Positions 26,048 to 34,888 are shown, counted from the stretch's first letter. The stretch is DNA of 64,000 nt from Clostridiales bacterium (GCA_003150035.1 QALR01000003.1:49088-113087); one strand, 5' to 3'. A program made the numbers and translations. Notes: generated by a model not told the origin, from the letters alone.

Positions 26048-26102
26048 AATTTCCCGTTAGGGGTATCAAACAAAAACCGTCCTCATCATCAAAAACAGAA
26101 AG

Positions 26103-26669
26103 TCATCCAAGGCCAAAATAGCGAAGGATTCCGTTATAGATTCCCCTGGCGATGAGAGCCGGATTTTCCGCCATAAGCTGCGCGTCTCCGCTGTTGGTGA
26201 TAAACCCGACCTCCAGCAGCAGCGCTGGCATTGTCGTTTTTCTCAGAACATACAAGGTAGGACGAGAAAAAACACCGCGGTTCTGCAGCCCCGTCGCCTC
26301 CGTAAGCCCTATCAAAATATTTTCCGCGAGCGCATAGGCGGGCGAGGTCTGGCTATAAACAAACGCCTCACTGCCGGATGCCTCCGGAATGTCGGAAGCG
26401 TTTGCGTGAATGCTGATAAAATAATCCGCACCCCATGAATTTGCGGCATTCACCCTTTCCGCAAGGCTGGTAGCTATACTGGTTCCGAGAATCTCATCGG
26501 GGGAATTGCGGGAGGTGATCGCTTCGAAATTCGGATTGGCATTCAAAAGCGCCTCCAACTCTTTGCCAATTACATAGACAAGGTCCTGTTCGCGATATCC
26601 GTTGCCTTCTGCTCCTGCATTCGGATTGACGGGATTGTGCCCTTGATCGATAAAAATTTTTATCGCCAT
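26103..26669 (-). CDS. N-acetylmuramoyl-L-alanine amidase (Amidase_3)
   Basis: Zinc amidase of 188 residues that cuts the bond between MurNAc and the stem peptide. The zinc ligands and catalytic residues of the Amidase_3 family are visible: H in FIDQGHNP, E in YREQDL, H in SIHANA and the catalytic E in LLLEVGFITN. There is only a catalytic domain, with no signal peptide and no wall-binding repeats. It is therefore either released by lysis or holin (a phage-remnant endolysin) or exported by a route not visible here; mother-cell lysis is another possibility. AAAGGAG lies before the ATG. It is transcribed as a single gene. Confidence 0.9.
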   Translation of the reverse strand: MAIKIFIDQGHNPVNPNAGAEGNGYREQDLVYVIGKELEALLNANPNFEAITSRNSPDEILGTSIATSLAERVNAANSWGADYFISIHANASDIPEASGSEAFVYSQTSPAYALAENILIGLTEATGLQNRGVFSRPTLYVLRKTTMPALLLEVGFITNSGDAQLMAENPALIARGIYNGILRYFGLG

Positions 26670-26782
26670 GGTGTATCTCCTTTCTGTTCTGCATACTGAG
26701 ATGCTTTTCTGTCTTTATTTTACTCAGCCAAATAGTTTTTGTGCGGAATATTCAAAAAGCCCCTTGTCTTCCGTTCATCGCC

Positions 26783-26817
26783 AAAGTAAAATCCGGAACG
26801 AAAAGTTCCGGATTTTG
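26783..26817 (-). terminator. Rho-independent terminator of the ABC exporter operon
   Basis: On the minus strand AAAATCCGGAAC / GTTCCGGATTTT with a five-base loop, followed by ACTTTGG. It is 30-60 bases after the permease stop. Confidence 0.8.
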
Positions 26818-26845
26818 CTCTATTATTCTATTATATAAAATACCG

Positions 26846-27688
26846 TCAGTCCAAATTCAGCTTCTTGATTAAGATCGCCTTAGTTCCAAGATAGCACAGG
26901 AGTATTTTTATCACACAGAGCACGATAAGGGAAATCAACAGAACGATATCGTAAACTTCATTTGTGATGAACACAGAAAAGAAAGCCGAGAAAACCGTCA
27001 GAAACATTTCCAAAATAGAAAACACCACATTGACACCCATAATACAAAGAATCGACACAATCACGCGATGCTTTTTGGTAACCATGCAGCCGAGTGAAAT
27101 ACCGAAATAAATCAGCATAATTTGAAAAAGAGCGGAAACGGCAGCGTATATCACGAGAAGCACCGTCTGACCGGGATACTCCCGCCAAAGAGCACCATAG
27201 ACTTCTCCAAGGGAACGGAAGAGCCCGGAAACCATTTCCCAAAAATCCGCCTGCGCACCATACCCGACCAGAGCGCCGCCGCCGATTACAAGGAAAGAAA
27301 GACAAATGACAAGTGAGCCCAGCACGCTCCAAATGATAGCAGAGACAATCTTGGTCATCAAATGGCAATCTACCGAAACGGGCAGGGTAAAGGTCAAATA
27401 TCCTTCATCCGTGAAAAACGATGTATAAAAGCGTCGGATAGTCATGACGATTACCGCGATGCCAGAGGCAAAAATCATCAGATACAGCCCGATGAGCAGA
27501 AAGACCTGTGCAATCTCAAGCGTATCGCGGAACATCGTGGAATTCTCCACCATCGCAGGAGGCAGAACACGCCCGTCCAAAATAAGCACAAGAGCAATGA
27601 TAACGCTGATGGCAAGAACGGTTAAAAACAAGGGAATAACCCTTCTTGCAACCGCCCGGAACTCATATTTTAAGCTTTTTCCGAACAT
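26846..27688 (-). CDS. ABC-2 type transporter permease
   Basis: Integral membrane protein of 280 residues with six hydrophobic segments. These begin near residue 15 (VIPLFLTVLAISVIIALVL); a long helix pair follows near residue 65 (FLLIGLYLMIFASGIAVIVM), and the last is ISLIVLCVIKILLCYLGTK. The conserved cytosolic FFTDEGYLTFTLPVS, which follows the second helix, is typical of YhcI/YtrC-like permeases of antibiotic or lipid exporters. It pairs with the ATPase gene just upstream, overlapping its end by 19 bp, with GGAGG inside the ATPase coding region. The substrate is unknown. Confidence 0.85.
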   Translation of the reverse strand: MFGKSLKYEFRAVARRVIPLFLTVLAISVIIALVLILDGRVLPPAMVENSTMFRDTLEIAQVFLLIGLYLMIFASGIAVIVMTIRRFYTSFFTDEGYLTFTLPVSVDCHLMTKIVSAIIWSVLGSLVICLSFLVIGGGALVGYGAQADFWEMVSGLFRSLGEVYGALWREYPGQTVLLVIYAAVSALFQIMLIYFGISLGCMVTKKHRVIVSILCIMGVNVVFSILEMFLTVFSAFFSVFITNEVYDIVLLISLIVLCVIKILLCYLGTKAILIKKLNLD

Positions 27689-28380
27689 CTATATACCTCC
27701 CTAAATATCTCGTCTAAGGATTTACCGTATTCCTCTTTCACCTTGGCAACCTCATCCTGCATAATAATCCTGCCGTCCCGGATAAAAAGAAAGCTATCAA
27801 GCACTTTTTCCACATCGGAAATCAAATGCGTCGATATAATCACAGAGGCCTCCGGGTTATAATTGGCAATAATCGTGTTCAAAATATATTCGCGTGCTAC
27901 GGGATCCACGCCCGCGATCGGTTCGTCAAGCAGATAGAGTCTCGCCCGTCTTGCCATGACCAGCACAAGCTGCACCTTTTCCTTCGTTCCCTTGGAAAGC
28001 GTTTTGAGCCTCGCATTCTCATTCACGCCAAGCTCCGTCAGCATACGGCGCGCCGCACCTTTGTCAAAATCCTTATAGAAATCCTCAAAGAATTCCAAAA
28101 TATCGGCAACTCGCATCCAATCGTTGAGATAGGTTCGCTCCGGCAAAAAAGAAACCACTCTCTTGGTCCCCACGCCGACCTCCATGCCGCAGACCCGGAT
28201 TTCGCCTTTGGTCGGCCGAAGCAGCCCCGCAGCAAGCTTCAGTAACGTCGTTTTTCCGCTCCCGTTTGAACCGAGCAGACCGACAATCTTTCCCTCCGGA
28301 ACAGAGAGATCGATTCCTGTCAACGCAACTTTTTCACCGTAATTCTTGACAAGCAGTCTTGTTTCCAATACGTTTGACAT
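27670..28380 (-). CDS. ABC transporter ATP-binding protein
   Basis: A 236-residue ATPase. It has Walker A GSNGSGKTT, Q-loop region SFLPERTYLND, a degenerate signature LSKGTKEK (family consensus LSGGQ), Walker B LYLLDEP, the D-loop and the switch His in ISTHLI. The C-terminal extension KVKEEYGKSLDEIFREVY is typical of the YtrB/BcrA class that energises small export permeases. It leads a two-gene operon with the permease. A promoter lies 50-80 bases upstream; no GntR-type regulator, which often accompanies ytr operons, is adjacent. Confidence 0.92.
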   Translation of the reverse strand: MSNVLETRLLVKNYGEKVALTGIDLSVPEGKIVGLLGSNGSGKTTLLKLAAGLLRPTKGEIRVCGMEVGVGTKRVVSFLPERTYLNDWMRVADILEFFEDFYKDFDKGAARRMLTELGVNENARLKTLSKGTKEKVQLVLVMARRARLYLLDEPIAGVDPVAREYILNTIIANYNPEASVIISTHLISDVEKVLDSFLFIRDGRIIMQDEVAKVKEEYGKSLDEIFREVYRCSEKA

Positions 28381-28431
28381 CGCAGTCCTCCTTTGTTTTA
28401 TAGTGTTTGATTGTTCTACTTGATATTATCT

Positions 28432-28460
28432 ATGTTAATATAACAGAAGAAAAAAGTCAA
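28432..28460 (-). promoter_or_regulatory. Promoter of the ABC exporter operon
   Basis: On the minus strand TTGACT (28460-28455), a 17-bp spacer and TAACAT (28437-28432). Confidence 0.65.
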
Positions 28461-28551
28461 TATTGAATTCTATAAAGTTGGAGAGAAAGCTCGACATAAC
28501 CGTTGTTTTTTCTTACGTCCGTAAAAAAATGCAGGAAAAAGTATTTTTTAC

Positions 28552-28581
28552 TTGACAAGTGTTCCTTTTTATGTGTATAAT
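28552..28581 (+). promoter_or_regulatory. Promoter of the rpmH-rnpA cluster
   Basis: TTGACA (28552-28557), an 18-bp spacer and TATAAT (28576-28581), 64 bases before rpmH. No DnaA-box cluster or dnaA gene is visible beside it. Confidence 0.88.
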
Positions 28582-28645
28582 AAAATTTGTAATTGTAGCA
28601 ATATGCGCGGATATTTTATCCGCCGGGATAGGGGAGGTGTGAGAA

Positions 28646-28780
28646 ATGCTTAGAACGTATCAGCCAAAAAAGCGTCAAAGACAAAAAGAGCATGGTTTCA
28701 GAAAAAGAATGAGCACTGCAAACGGGCGAAAAGTCCTCAAGAGAAGACGCGCAAAATGCAGGGCAAGACTTTCTTATTGA
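28646..28780 (+). CDS. rpmH: Ribosomal protein bL34
   Basis: A 44-residue, highly basic large-subunit protein. The sequence [20 protein letters not shown], with the later [20 protein letters not shown], is the universal L34 signature and is intact to the TGA stop. GGGGAGGTG lies before the ATG. It leads the conserved cluster rpmH-rnpA-yidD-yidC-jag-mnmE, which in most Firmicutes sits at the replication origin beside dnaA. Here an unrelated ABC exporter occupies the upstream side. Confidence 0.97.
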   Translation: MLRTYQPKKRQRQKEHGFRKRMSTANGRKVLKRRRAKCRARLSY

Positions 28781-28791
28781 AAATCAGCGGA

Positions 28792-28827
28792 TAAAAAGCC
28801 TGTGACCTACATAGGCTTTCTTTTTAT
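28792..28827 (+). terminator. Partial terminator/attenuator between rpmH and rnpA
   Basis: AAAGCCT / AGGCTTT stem followed by CTTTTTATC, 12 bases after rpmH. It probably lowers rnpA-yidC expression relative to rpmH. Confidence 0.65.
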
Positions 28828-28871
28828 CAGAGGATTTTCCTCGTAAAGTTACCGTAGACGGGAGAACCCGT

Positions 28872-29270
28872 GTGAAAAGCATAGCGATTTCCGAAAATCA
28901 CCTTTTTAAAAAGGTATATGCAAAGGGCGAAAAAGTCGTTTGCAGACATATTGTGGTATATGTATTGACCGATTATCACGCATCGCGCCTTGCGCGCGAG
29001 AACCCGCTCGGCAAAAGAGTAAACCGGATTGGCCTTACGGTTTCAAAAAGACTCGGGGGAGCGGTGGTGCGGTCGCGCGTGAGAAGGATTCTGCGCGCCG
29101 CTTACAGACAGCTCGAAACGGAACGGAACATCAAAAAGGGCAAGCTTATCGTTATCGCCGCCAAGGAATCGGCATGCGGGGCAAAAAGCACAGACATTTT
29201 CAAGGATTTGCTTTTTGCCGCTCGAAAGCTGTCACTTTACACCGACAGCGAGATCGTAGAAAAAAGATAG
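28872..29270 (+). CDS. rnpA: Ribonuclease P protein component
   Basis: Basic protein of 132 residues that assists RNase P RNA in 5' maturation of tRNA. The RNR signature is visible as RIGLTVSKRLGGAVVRSRVRRILR, near residues 52-76, after an N-terminal FKKVYAKGEKVVCRHIVVYV. Start GTG 28872 follows GGGAG by seven bases. It stands in the usual place between rpmH and yidD. Confidence 0.95.
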   Translation: MKSIAISENHLFKKVYAKGEKVVCRHIVVYVLTDYHASRLARENPLGKRVNRIGLTVSKRLGGAVVRSRVRRILRAAYRQLETERNIKKGKLIVIAAKESACGAKSTDIFKDLLFAARKLSLYTDSEIVEKR

Positions 29271-29315
29271 GTTTATGCGCCAGAGCACGCATTGGAATTC
29301 GGAGTATATTCCAAA

Positions 29316-29591
29316 ATGAAACAAATCGGAATTTTTTTCGTGAAGATGTATCAAAAGTTTATTTCACCGCTGAAGCCGCCTTGCTGCAGGTTCACGCCTA
29401 CCTGCTCGAATTACGCAATCGAAGCGTTTCGTGAATGGGGCTTGTTTGTGGGACTTGGACTTACCGTGTGGCGGATCCTGCGCTGCAATCCTTTCTCAAG
29501 GGGCGGATATGACCCGGTTCCGAAACGAAAAAAAAGGAGGAAGCATTCCCTTCCCTCCGCAAATGAAAAAGGAGAGAATTCTCAAACATGA
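29316..29591 (+). CDS. yidD: Membrane protein insertion efficiency factor YidD
   Basis: A 91-residue protein with an amphipathic N-terminal helix and the family core [27 protein letters not shown] (three cysteines), ending [17 protein letters not shown] and a basic tail. YidD assists YidC-dependent insertion of membrane proteins. ATG 29316 is chosen because the family starts at this Met-Lys; GGAG is 11 bases upstream. Its stop codon overlaps the yidC start in an ATGA arrangement, so translation is coupled. Confidence 0.93.
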   Translation: MKQIGIFFVKMYQKFISPLKPPCCRFTPTCSNYAIEAFREWGLFVGLGLTVWRILRCNPFSRGGYDPVPKRKKRRKHSLPSANEKGENSQT

Positions 29592-30718
29592 TGGACGCAA
29601 TCAACGGTTTCTTCGGCAGCATACTGCGCGCCTTTAACTCCTTTACGGGGCATTATATCTTGGCGCTTCTTCTGTTTGCATTGATGATTAAAATTATCCT
29701 TTCGCCATTCGGAATCAAGCAGCAGAAAAATTCCGTCAAGCAGGCAAAGCTCAAGCCGAAGGAAATGGCAATCCGCAACAAATATAAGGGCAGGACAGAC
29801 CAGCCCACCATGCAGAAGATGCAGAACGAAATTATGGACCTCTACCAGAAGGAAGGCTACAGCCCTCTGGGAGGATGTCTGCCAATGATCCTGCAGCTCG
29901 TGGTGGTCATGATCCTTTACGGAATAATCTACAATCCGCTGAAATATATCTGCGATTATACGCCGGAAATGCTCAACGGTATTGCAAAATTCATCAGCGA
30001 ATTGCCCGGTGTCGAAAATCTTTCCGGCTTCAACGCAGAAACCGGCGTATTTTCCGGAAGAGATCTCGACCTTATCCGATATCTCACCGAAGCCAACCTG
30101 CCCGCACTCAATGAGTCTCTCGGTGATATAGGACAGGTTGTCCTAAGTGATCTTCCGAATCTAAATCTTTTCGGTCAATCCCTTGCCGATACACCCTCTT
30201 TTTCGACGTGGTTGGTTCTGATTCCTCTTCTCAACTTCGGTTTTACCGTCCTTTCTACACTGATATCGAGAAAGCTTACGTTCCAACCGATGCAGGACAA
30301 CCCCGGAGCCGGCAAGCAGATGCTCATCACCAGCATTATCATGTCTGCGGTGACAGCAGGGATCGCGTTTACACTCCCTGCCGCACTCGGCGTCTACTGG
30401 ATTTTCAATACGCTGCTCGGCATGCTCCAACAGTTCATTTTGTATAAGGCAATTCCTCTTCCGAAATTTACAGAGGAGGATTACAAAGCGGCGGAGCGGG
30501 AATATCTTGGAAAAGCCGCGAAAAAAGAAGCGCTGGAAAAAACAAAGGCGGCGCTTGCCCGTCCGATGGACGACGACGAATATGCGGACCTCGGCGAATA
30601 TTCATCTATATATGACGAGCGCAACGCGCTGATCAACAGCGAACCTGCCAAAGAAGAAGAAAAGGCGGGAGTGATTCAAAAAGCGCCGTTGAAGAAAAAC
30701 AAAAAATCAAAAAAATAA
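29588..30718 (+). CDS. yidC: Membrane protein insertase YidC/SpoIIIJ
   Basis: Oxa1-family insertase of 376 residues. Helices are visible near residues 20-40, 90-115 ([20 protein letters not shown], the family signature), 200-225 and 255-280, with a C-terminal basic tail [17 protein letters not shown] that can bind the ribosome. The conserved arginine of the hydrophilic groove, usually in a LIIRLIL context, is a lysine here ([15 protein letters not shown]), a conservative change. No lipobox is seen, unlike Bacillus SpoIIIJ. A long insertion between helices (residues 120-200) is typical of Clostridia. It is coupled to yidD and followed by jag. Confidence 0.95.
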   Translation: MMDAINGFFGSILRAFNSFTGHYILALLLFALMIKIILSPFGIKQQKNSVKQAKLKPKEMAIRNKYKGRTDQPTMQKMQNEIMDLYQKEGYSPLGGCLPMILQLVVVMILYGIIYNPLKYICDYTPEMLNGIAKFISELPGVENLSGFNAETGVFSGRDLDLIRYLTEANLPALNESLGDIGQVVLSDLPNLNLFGQSLADTPSFSTWLVLIPLLNFGFTVLSTLISRKLTFQPMQDNPGAGKQMLITSIIMSAVTAGIAFTLPAALGVYWIFNTLLGMLQQFILYKAIPLPKFTEEDYKAAEREYLGKAAKKEALEKTKAALARPMDDDEYADLGEYSSIYDERNALINSEPAKEEEKAGVIQKAPLKKNKKSKK

Positions 30719-30740
30719 CAACAGAGGAACACAAGCAATC

Positions 30741-31619
30741 ATGAAAAAAGAACTGATTATCTCTGCGAAAACAGTCGAAGAGGCCGTTGTCGACGGTGCA
30801 GCGCAACTCGGCGTTTCAAAAGAGGATATTTCCTACGAAATTTTAGAAGAACCCAAAAAAGGATTTCTTGGCATGGGCGCGATTCCCGCCAAGGTAAAAG
30901 TCACTTATATTCTAAAGCCTTTGGAGGCTGCGCGTGCGTTTGTGGAAACGCTTCTCCGGGATCTTGGGATCGAGGGAGAAATTTCCGTGCATGATGACGG
31001 CGATGGAGAAGCACTCATTACCATTACCGGAGAGGGTGTATCCGCACTGATCGGACATCACGGCGATACAATGGAGGCCTTCCAATATCTTGTCAATCTC
31101 GCTGCCAATAAAAAAGATGACGAGGGGCGTCAATATACCCGAATCAATATCGATGTCGAAAATTATCGGGAAAAAAGAGAAGAAACTCTGCGCAAGCTCG
31201 CTGCAAAAGTAGCGGCAAAAGTAAAAAAAAGCGGCAAAAATATTGCGCTTGAGCCGATGAACGCTTACGAGCGTCGCATCATTCACGCAGAAATTCAAAA
31301 AATTGACGGCGTTTCTACCAATTCCGTCGGGGTAGAAGGCAATCGCCGCGTGATCGTGTTTCCGGAGGGAGCGGCAAAGCCGACCGAGATTACAAAACCG
31401 GAAAAGAAAAACCGCCCCCGCTCCTCCAATCGCCGCTCAGTCAGGACCGGCCGTACCGACCGGCGCCGAACGGAAGGAAGGACGGAAAAAGAAGAAACCT
31501 ACGTGCCGCGCAGACGTCCGGATACGCCCCGTCCCGCCCCGCGCAAAATCGAGAAGGCAAAGGATTTGGACGCTTATTTTGCAAAGCTCAAGGAGTTTTC
31601 GAACAATCATCAGCAGTAA
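30741..31619 (+). CDS. jag: RNA-binding protein Jag/KhpB
   Basis: Cytosolic RNA-binding protein of 292 residues. The Jag_N domain (ISAKTVEEAVVDGAAQLGVS, with FLGMGAIPAKV) occupies the first 60 residues, the KH domain with ALIGHHGDTMEAFQYLV lies around residues 105-150, and the R3H domain with NAYERRIIH around residue 175. A basic, disordered Arg/Pro-rich tail of about 80 residues follows and is unusually long. KhpB with KhpA affects cell elongation and mRNA in related bacteria. It is 22 bp after yidC, the standard order. Confidence 0.95.
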   Translation: MKKELIISAKTVEEAVVDGAAQLGVSKEDISYEILEEPKKGFLGMGAIPAKVKVTYILKPLEAARAFVETLLRDLGIEGEISVHDDGDGEALITITGEGVSALIGHHGDTMEAFQYLVNLAANKKDDEGRQYTRINIDVENYREKREETLRKLAAKVAAKVKKSGKNIALEPMNAYERRIIHAEIQKIDGVSTNSVGVEGNRRVIVFPEGAAKPTEITKPEKKNRPRSSNRRSVRTGRTDRRRTEGRTEKEETYVPRRRPDTPRPAPRKIEKAKDLDAYFAKLKEFSNNHQQ

Positions 31620-31623
31620 TATC

Positions 31624-31671
31624 AGAGCCGCCGCATTTTTGGCAACGGAAATGCGTCGGCTTTTCTGTCAA
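31624..31671 (+). terminator. Terminator-like hairpin between jag and mnmE
   Basis: GAGCCGCCGCATTT pairs with AAATGCGTCGGC around a ten-base loop, followed by TTTTCTG. Confidence 0.75.
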
Positions 31672-31706
31672 AAAGCGCATCTATTTTTTGACGAAAGGAA
31701 CCCTAT

Positions 31707-33104
31707 ATGTATTCCATGTTCACCTCAACCATCGCAGCAGTCTCCACCCCGCGCGGGAAGGGCGGAATCGCCGTTATCCGGATTTCCGGTCCCGACGCAT
31801 TCTCTGTTTGTGAAAATTTTATTCATATGAAAAGCGGAAAACCCCTTTCCTCGCTATGCGCAAATACCGCCTCTCTCGCGCGTGTACTCGATTCCGAGGG
31901 AGAGACGCTTGACGAGGCAGTGGTGACCGTATACCGTGCGCCGCACTCCTATACCGGCGAGGATACCGTGGAAATCAGCTGTCACGGCGGCATCCTCCTG
32001 ACCGAGGCGGTCCTCTCCCGGGCGCTTTCATGCGGCGCCGTAGCGGCAGGCCCCGGAGAGTTTACTCGCCGCGCGTTCTCACAAGGCAAGCTTTCCCTTT
32101 CCGAGGCAGAAGCCGTCATCGGCGTCATTGACGCACAAACGCATGCGGCACTGAAGCTTTCCCGAAAAAATCTTGAAGGCGCCATCCATCGAAAAACCGA
32201 TGAAGTCTATACAAAAATAGGCACGCTCATCTCTTCCGTCTATGCTGCCATCGATTTCCCTGACGAGGATTTGATGGATATCACAAAGGAAGGGCTTCGG
32301 GAGGGGATAGGCGCCGTCAAAGAAGCCTTGCAGGCGCTCGCCTCCTCTTACCGGACCGGACATGCCGTATGCGAAGGGGTGCGCACCGTCATCTTCGGAA
32401 AGCCGAACACCGGAAAATCGACCATCCTGAATCTTCTCGCCGAAAAGAATCGCGCCATCGTCACCGATATAGCAGGCACCACAAGGGATGTTGTCTGCGA
32501 AACCGTCGCCGCAGGCGATATCATCCTGCGGCTTTCCGATACCGCCGGCATTCGGAAAAGTACGGATGCGGTGGAGCGCATCGGCGTCGCCAAAAGCATG
32601 GAAGCGCTTGATGACGCCGAGCTGATTCTTGCTGTCTTTGACGCCTCCTCACCGATGGAGGAGGAGGACAGAGAAGTTCTCTCTCTTGTCCGAGCCAGAA
32701 TGGAAACGGGCGCTCAGGTGATCGCCATTTTAAACAAAAGTGATCTTCCGGCAAAAGCGGATGCTGCCCTTATTCGGCAGCAGCTTGGATGCTCTCCTCT
32801 GTTTCTCTGCGCACAAGATAGGGAATGCCGGGCAGTTCTCGTTTCCCACATTGAGCAACTATGGAAAAGCGGAGACTTGCTTCAGGGCGACGATGCCGTC
32901 ATCGCCAACGCGAGGCAGTTCGCCTCTGTTTCGAGTGCGCTCTCCCATGTGTCGGATGCATCAGCGGCCCTCGACACGCTCGGCGTCGATATTGCCTGCA
33001 CGCAGCTCGAAGCCGCTATGGCAAGTCTCGGCGAGCTGGACGGCAGACAGGTGACAGAGGATATTGTAGACCGAATTTTCCACAACTTTTGCGTTGGAAA
33101 ATAG
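31707..33104 (+). CDS. mnmE: tRNA uridine-5-carboxymethylaminomethyl synthesis GTPase MnmE
   Basis: GTPase of 465 residues that, with MnmG, modifies wobble U34 of tRNA. N-terminal folate-binding domain: TIAAVSTPRGKGGIAVIRIS and VEISCHGG. G domain inserted in the helical region: G1 GKPNTGKS, G2 TTRD, G3 DTAGIR, G4 NKSD. The C-terminal active cysteine lies in FCVGK (usually CIGK). All functional residues are present. AAAGGA precedes the ATG. It follows the Jag terminator-like hairpin and is 18 bp before birA. mnmG, often next in order, is not here. Confidence 0.97.
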   Translation: MYSMFTSTIAAVSTPRGKGGIAVIRISGPDAFSVCENFIHMKSGKPLSSLCANTASLARVLDSEGETLDEAVVTVYRAPHSYTGEDTVEISCHGGILLTEAVLSRALSCGAVAAGPGEFTRRAFSQGKLSLSEAEAVIGVIDAQTHAALKLSRKNLEGAIHRKTDEVYTKIGTLISSVYAAIDFPDEDLMDITKEGLREGIGAVKEALQALASSYRTGHAVCEGVRTVIFGKPNTGKSTILNLLAEKNRAIVTDIAGTTRDVVCETVAAGDIILRLSDTAGIRKSTDAVERIGVAKSMEALDDAELILAVFDASSPMEEEDREVLSLVRARMETGAQVIAILNKSDLPAKADAALIRQQLGCSPLFLCAQDRECRAVLVSHIEQLWKSGDLLQGDDAVIANARQFASVSSALSHVSDASAALDTLGVDIACTQLEAAMASLGELDGRQVTEDIVDRIFHNFCVGK

Positions 33105-33122
33105 TCCGGAGGAGTCTATATC

Positions 33123-33950
33123 ATGAAGCTTGACAGAGAGAAATCCCGAAAATTCCGGATGAAAAAGCACTATATCCCGATGCCGTATAGCGCCTATCCG
33201 ATCCCCACCCTGATTTACGACTACGGTAAGCCTCAGGCAGCCTCGTTATACTACTATAAAGAACTCCCCTCGACCAATCGGACGGCAAAGGAACTTTTCT
33301 TTTCTCAGGCGGAAAACAACCGACGGTTCATTGTGCTCGCCGACCGACAGAGCGCCGGCCGCGGAAGACTGGGAAGAAGCTTTTTTTCCGATGGCGGCCT
33401 GTATTTTACCTGTGCGGTTCCCCGCGGCAGCTTTTCACTTCCCCCGGAGCTTATCACCACCGCTGCCGCCGCGGCCGTATGCCGTGCCATTACCGGAGAG
33501 GGCTTTCCGGTCCGTATCAAATGGGTCAATGATATCCTGCTGGACGGGAAAAAAATTTGCGGCATTCTCGCCGAGGCACTCTCGGAGAGGAATTCGGCTA
33601 TTGGCTATATCGTTGGGATCGGCATCAACATCGGAACATCTGATTTTCCGGAGGCGATTGCGGATACGGCGGCATCTTTGCCCGGTGACCCGCTTTTGAA
33701 ATCCAGAGTTTTTCACCGCATCATAGAGACTTTTTACAAAGCGCTGAATGAAAATCCGCATAAGCTGCTGGATTACTGCACAGAGAAAAGTTTTGTCATC
33801 GGAAAGCCCATCCATTATTTCGGGGCAGCGGACGGCTTCGGCACCGCCATTGGGTTAGACTCGCACGGCGGTTTGATCGTAAAAAAAGAGGATGGCACGA
33901 CTGTTGTGCTAAGCGGCGGCGAGATCTCCATCCGTCCGACTAACGGATGA
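33123..33950 (+). CDS. birA: Biotin--[acetyl-CoA-carboxylase] ligase, monofunctional
   Basis: Ligase of 275 residues that activates biotin to biotinyl-AMP and attaches it to carboxylase carrier domains. Motifs: LPSTNRTAKEL, the biotin-loop ADRQSAGRGRLGRSF, KWVNDILLDGKKICGIL, and a C-terminal SH3-like domain (GLDSHGGLIVKKEDGTTVVL). There is no N-terminal helix-turn-helix domain, so unlike E. coli BirA it is not expected to repress biotin genes directly. GGAGGAG precedes the ATG. It lies 18 bp after mnmE. Confidence 0.94.
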   Translation: MKLDREKSRKFRMKKHYIPMPYSAYPIPTLIYDYGKPQAASLYYYKELPSTNRTAKELFFSQAENNRRFIVLADRQSAGRGRLGRSFFSDGGLYFTCAVPRGSFSLPPELITTAAAAAVCRAITGEGFPVRIKWVNDILLDGKKICGILAEALSERNSAIGYIVGIGINIGTSDFPEAIADTAASLPGDPLLKSRVFHRIIETFYKALNENPHKLLDYCTEKSFVIGKPIHYFGAADGFGTAIGLDSHGGLIVKKEDGTTVVLSGGEISIRPTNG

Positions 33951-33970
33951 GCTTTCAACAAGGAGCCTCC

Positions 33971-34079
33971 TCATGTGGCACATAGTAAGGGCAGAAAGCA
34001 TTCTGTTGGGGGCCCTATCCCCTACTGAATGTGAAAGGGAACCTGACACCGAAGCAGCGGGGGGCATCTCTCTAAGTTA
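33971..34079 (+). repeat. Intergenic structured element, copy B
   Basis: About 110 bases between birA and the rplJ promoter, related to 9551-9669. The hairpin CATTC-tgt-tGGGG / CCCCt-act-GAATG has the same place and length as in copy A but different bases. The 3' core, with GGAACCTGACACCGAAGCAG and then CTAAGTT, is about 75% identical by eye to copy A. It is not a terminator (no U-run) and not coding. It could be a dispersed repeat or a small structured RNA. Confidence 0.6.
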
Positions 34080-34130
34080 TATATGATTATGTTATATAGG
34101 AGTATTTTTGATAAAATCATAAAAAAAACC

Positions 34131-34159
34131 TTGACAAAAGCTATTCAATATGCTATTCT
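34131..34159 (+). promoter_or_regulatory. Promoter of rplJ-rplL
   Basis: TTGACA (34131-34136), a 17-bp spacer and TATTCT (34154-34159). Confidence 0.85.
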
Positions 34160-34165
34160 ACTTAG

Positions 34166-34381
34166 GCAATCCTGAGACAGCAGGTTTCGTTAAAAGCTGA
34201 GCTTCCCTGCCGAGGAGAGATTTGAAAGGGATTTTTGGGTCTTTTCTTGCTATCCGATGGATTGGCAGAAAGGACTTTTTGTTTCTGCTTTTCTGCTGTC
34301 GGTTTTTCATCCAAATATAAGGAAAAGTCCGGTGGCGGACAAAAGCTTGGCTTATTCAAAAAAATGAAAGGTGGTGAAATC
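34166..34381 (+). promoter_or_regulatory. Ribosomal protein L10 leader (autoregulatory mRNA element)
   Basis: Leader of about 215 bases between the rplJ promoter and start. It contains the L10-leader features GAGACAGCAGGT near the 5' end and the matching CTTCCCTGCCGAGGAGAG, followed by a hairpin and a pyrimidine-rich stretch before the Shine-Dalgarno. In Firmicutes the L10(L12)4 complex binds such a leader to control rplJL. Confidence 0.75.
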
Positions 34382-34888
34382 ATGCCAAGTGCACAGGTTC
34401 TCGAATCCAAAAAGAAAATTGTCGCTGATCTCACAGAAAAAATGAAAAATGCAGCAGCCGGCGTTATCGTTTCTTATCAAGGCATCACAGTGGAAGATGA
34501 CACGGCGCTTCGCAGCGAGCTTCGCAAGGCGGGCGTAGAATATGCTGTCATTAAAAACACGCTGACCAAAAGAGCGTGCGAAAACGTCGGTTACACCGAG
34601 CTTACCAATGTTCTTGAGGGAATGACGGCAGTTGCAACCAGTGCGGAAGACCCGGTTGTCGCCGCAAAGATTCTCAAAAAATTCGCCGACAAGGTGGAAA
34701 CCTTTGAAATCAAAGCAGGCTTTGTCGACGGAAAGGTGCTCGACGCCGCCGGGGTCAACGAACTTGCCGAGCTTCCGCCTAAGGAAATGCTCATCGGCAA
34801 AATTCTTGGAAGTTTGCAGTCTTCGCTTTACGGTCTTGCTTATGTCCTTCAAGCTTACGTGGACAAATCGAACGAAGCATCCGCTTAA
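34382..34888 (+). CDS. rplJ: Ribosomal protein uL10
   Basis: Stalk-base protein of 168 residues that anchors L7/L12 dimers to the ribosome. Family features: LESKKKIVADLTEKMKNAAA and VSYQGITV at the N-terminus, LRKAGVEYAVIKNTLTKRA in the rRNA-binding domain, and the C-terminal helix LGSLQSSLYGLAYVLQAYVD that docks L12. The start with AAAGGTGGTG in front matches the family, so earlier in-frame codons are leader. It is followed after 54 bases by rplL. Confidence 0.97.
   Translation: MPSAQVLESKKKIVADLTEKMKNAAAGVIVSYQGITVEDDTALRSELRKAGVEYAVIKNTLTKRACENVGYTELTNVLEGMTAVATSAEDPVVAAKILKKFADKVETFEIKAGFVDGKVLDAAGVNELAELPPKEMLIGKILGSLQSSLYGLAYVLQAYVDKSNEASA

Noticed and set aside
28381..28650. oriC/DnaA-box cluster next to rpmH
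   Set aside because: No TTATCCACA-like boxes or dnaA gene are seen; the region is explained by two divergent promoters.
33971..34079. Cobalamin riboswitch or SRP domain IV because of GGGAACC and GAAGCAGCGG
   Set aside because: The cobalamin box continues differently and no downstream B12 gene exists; the SRP loop GGAA is absent and the hairpin context does not fit.
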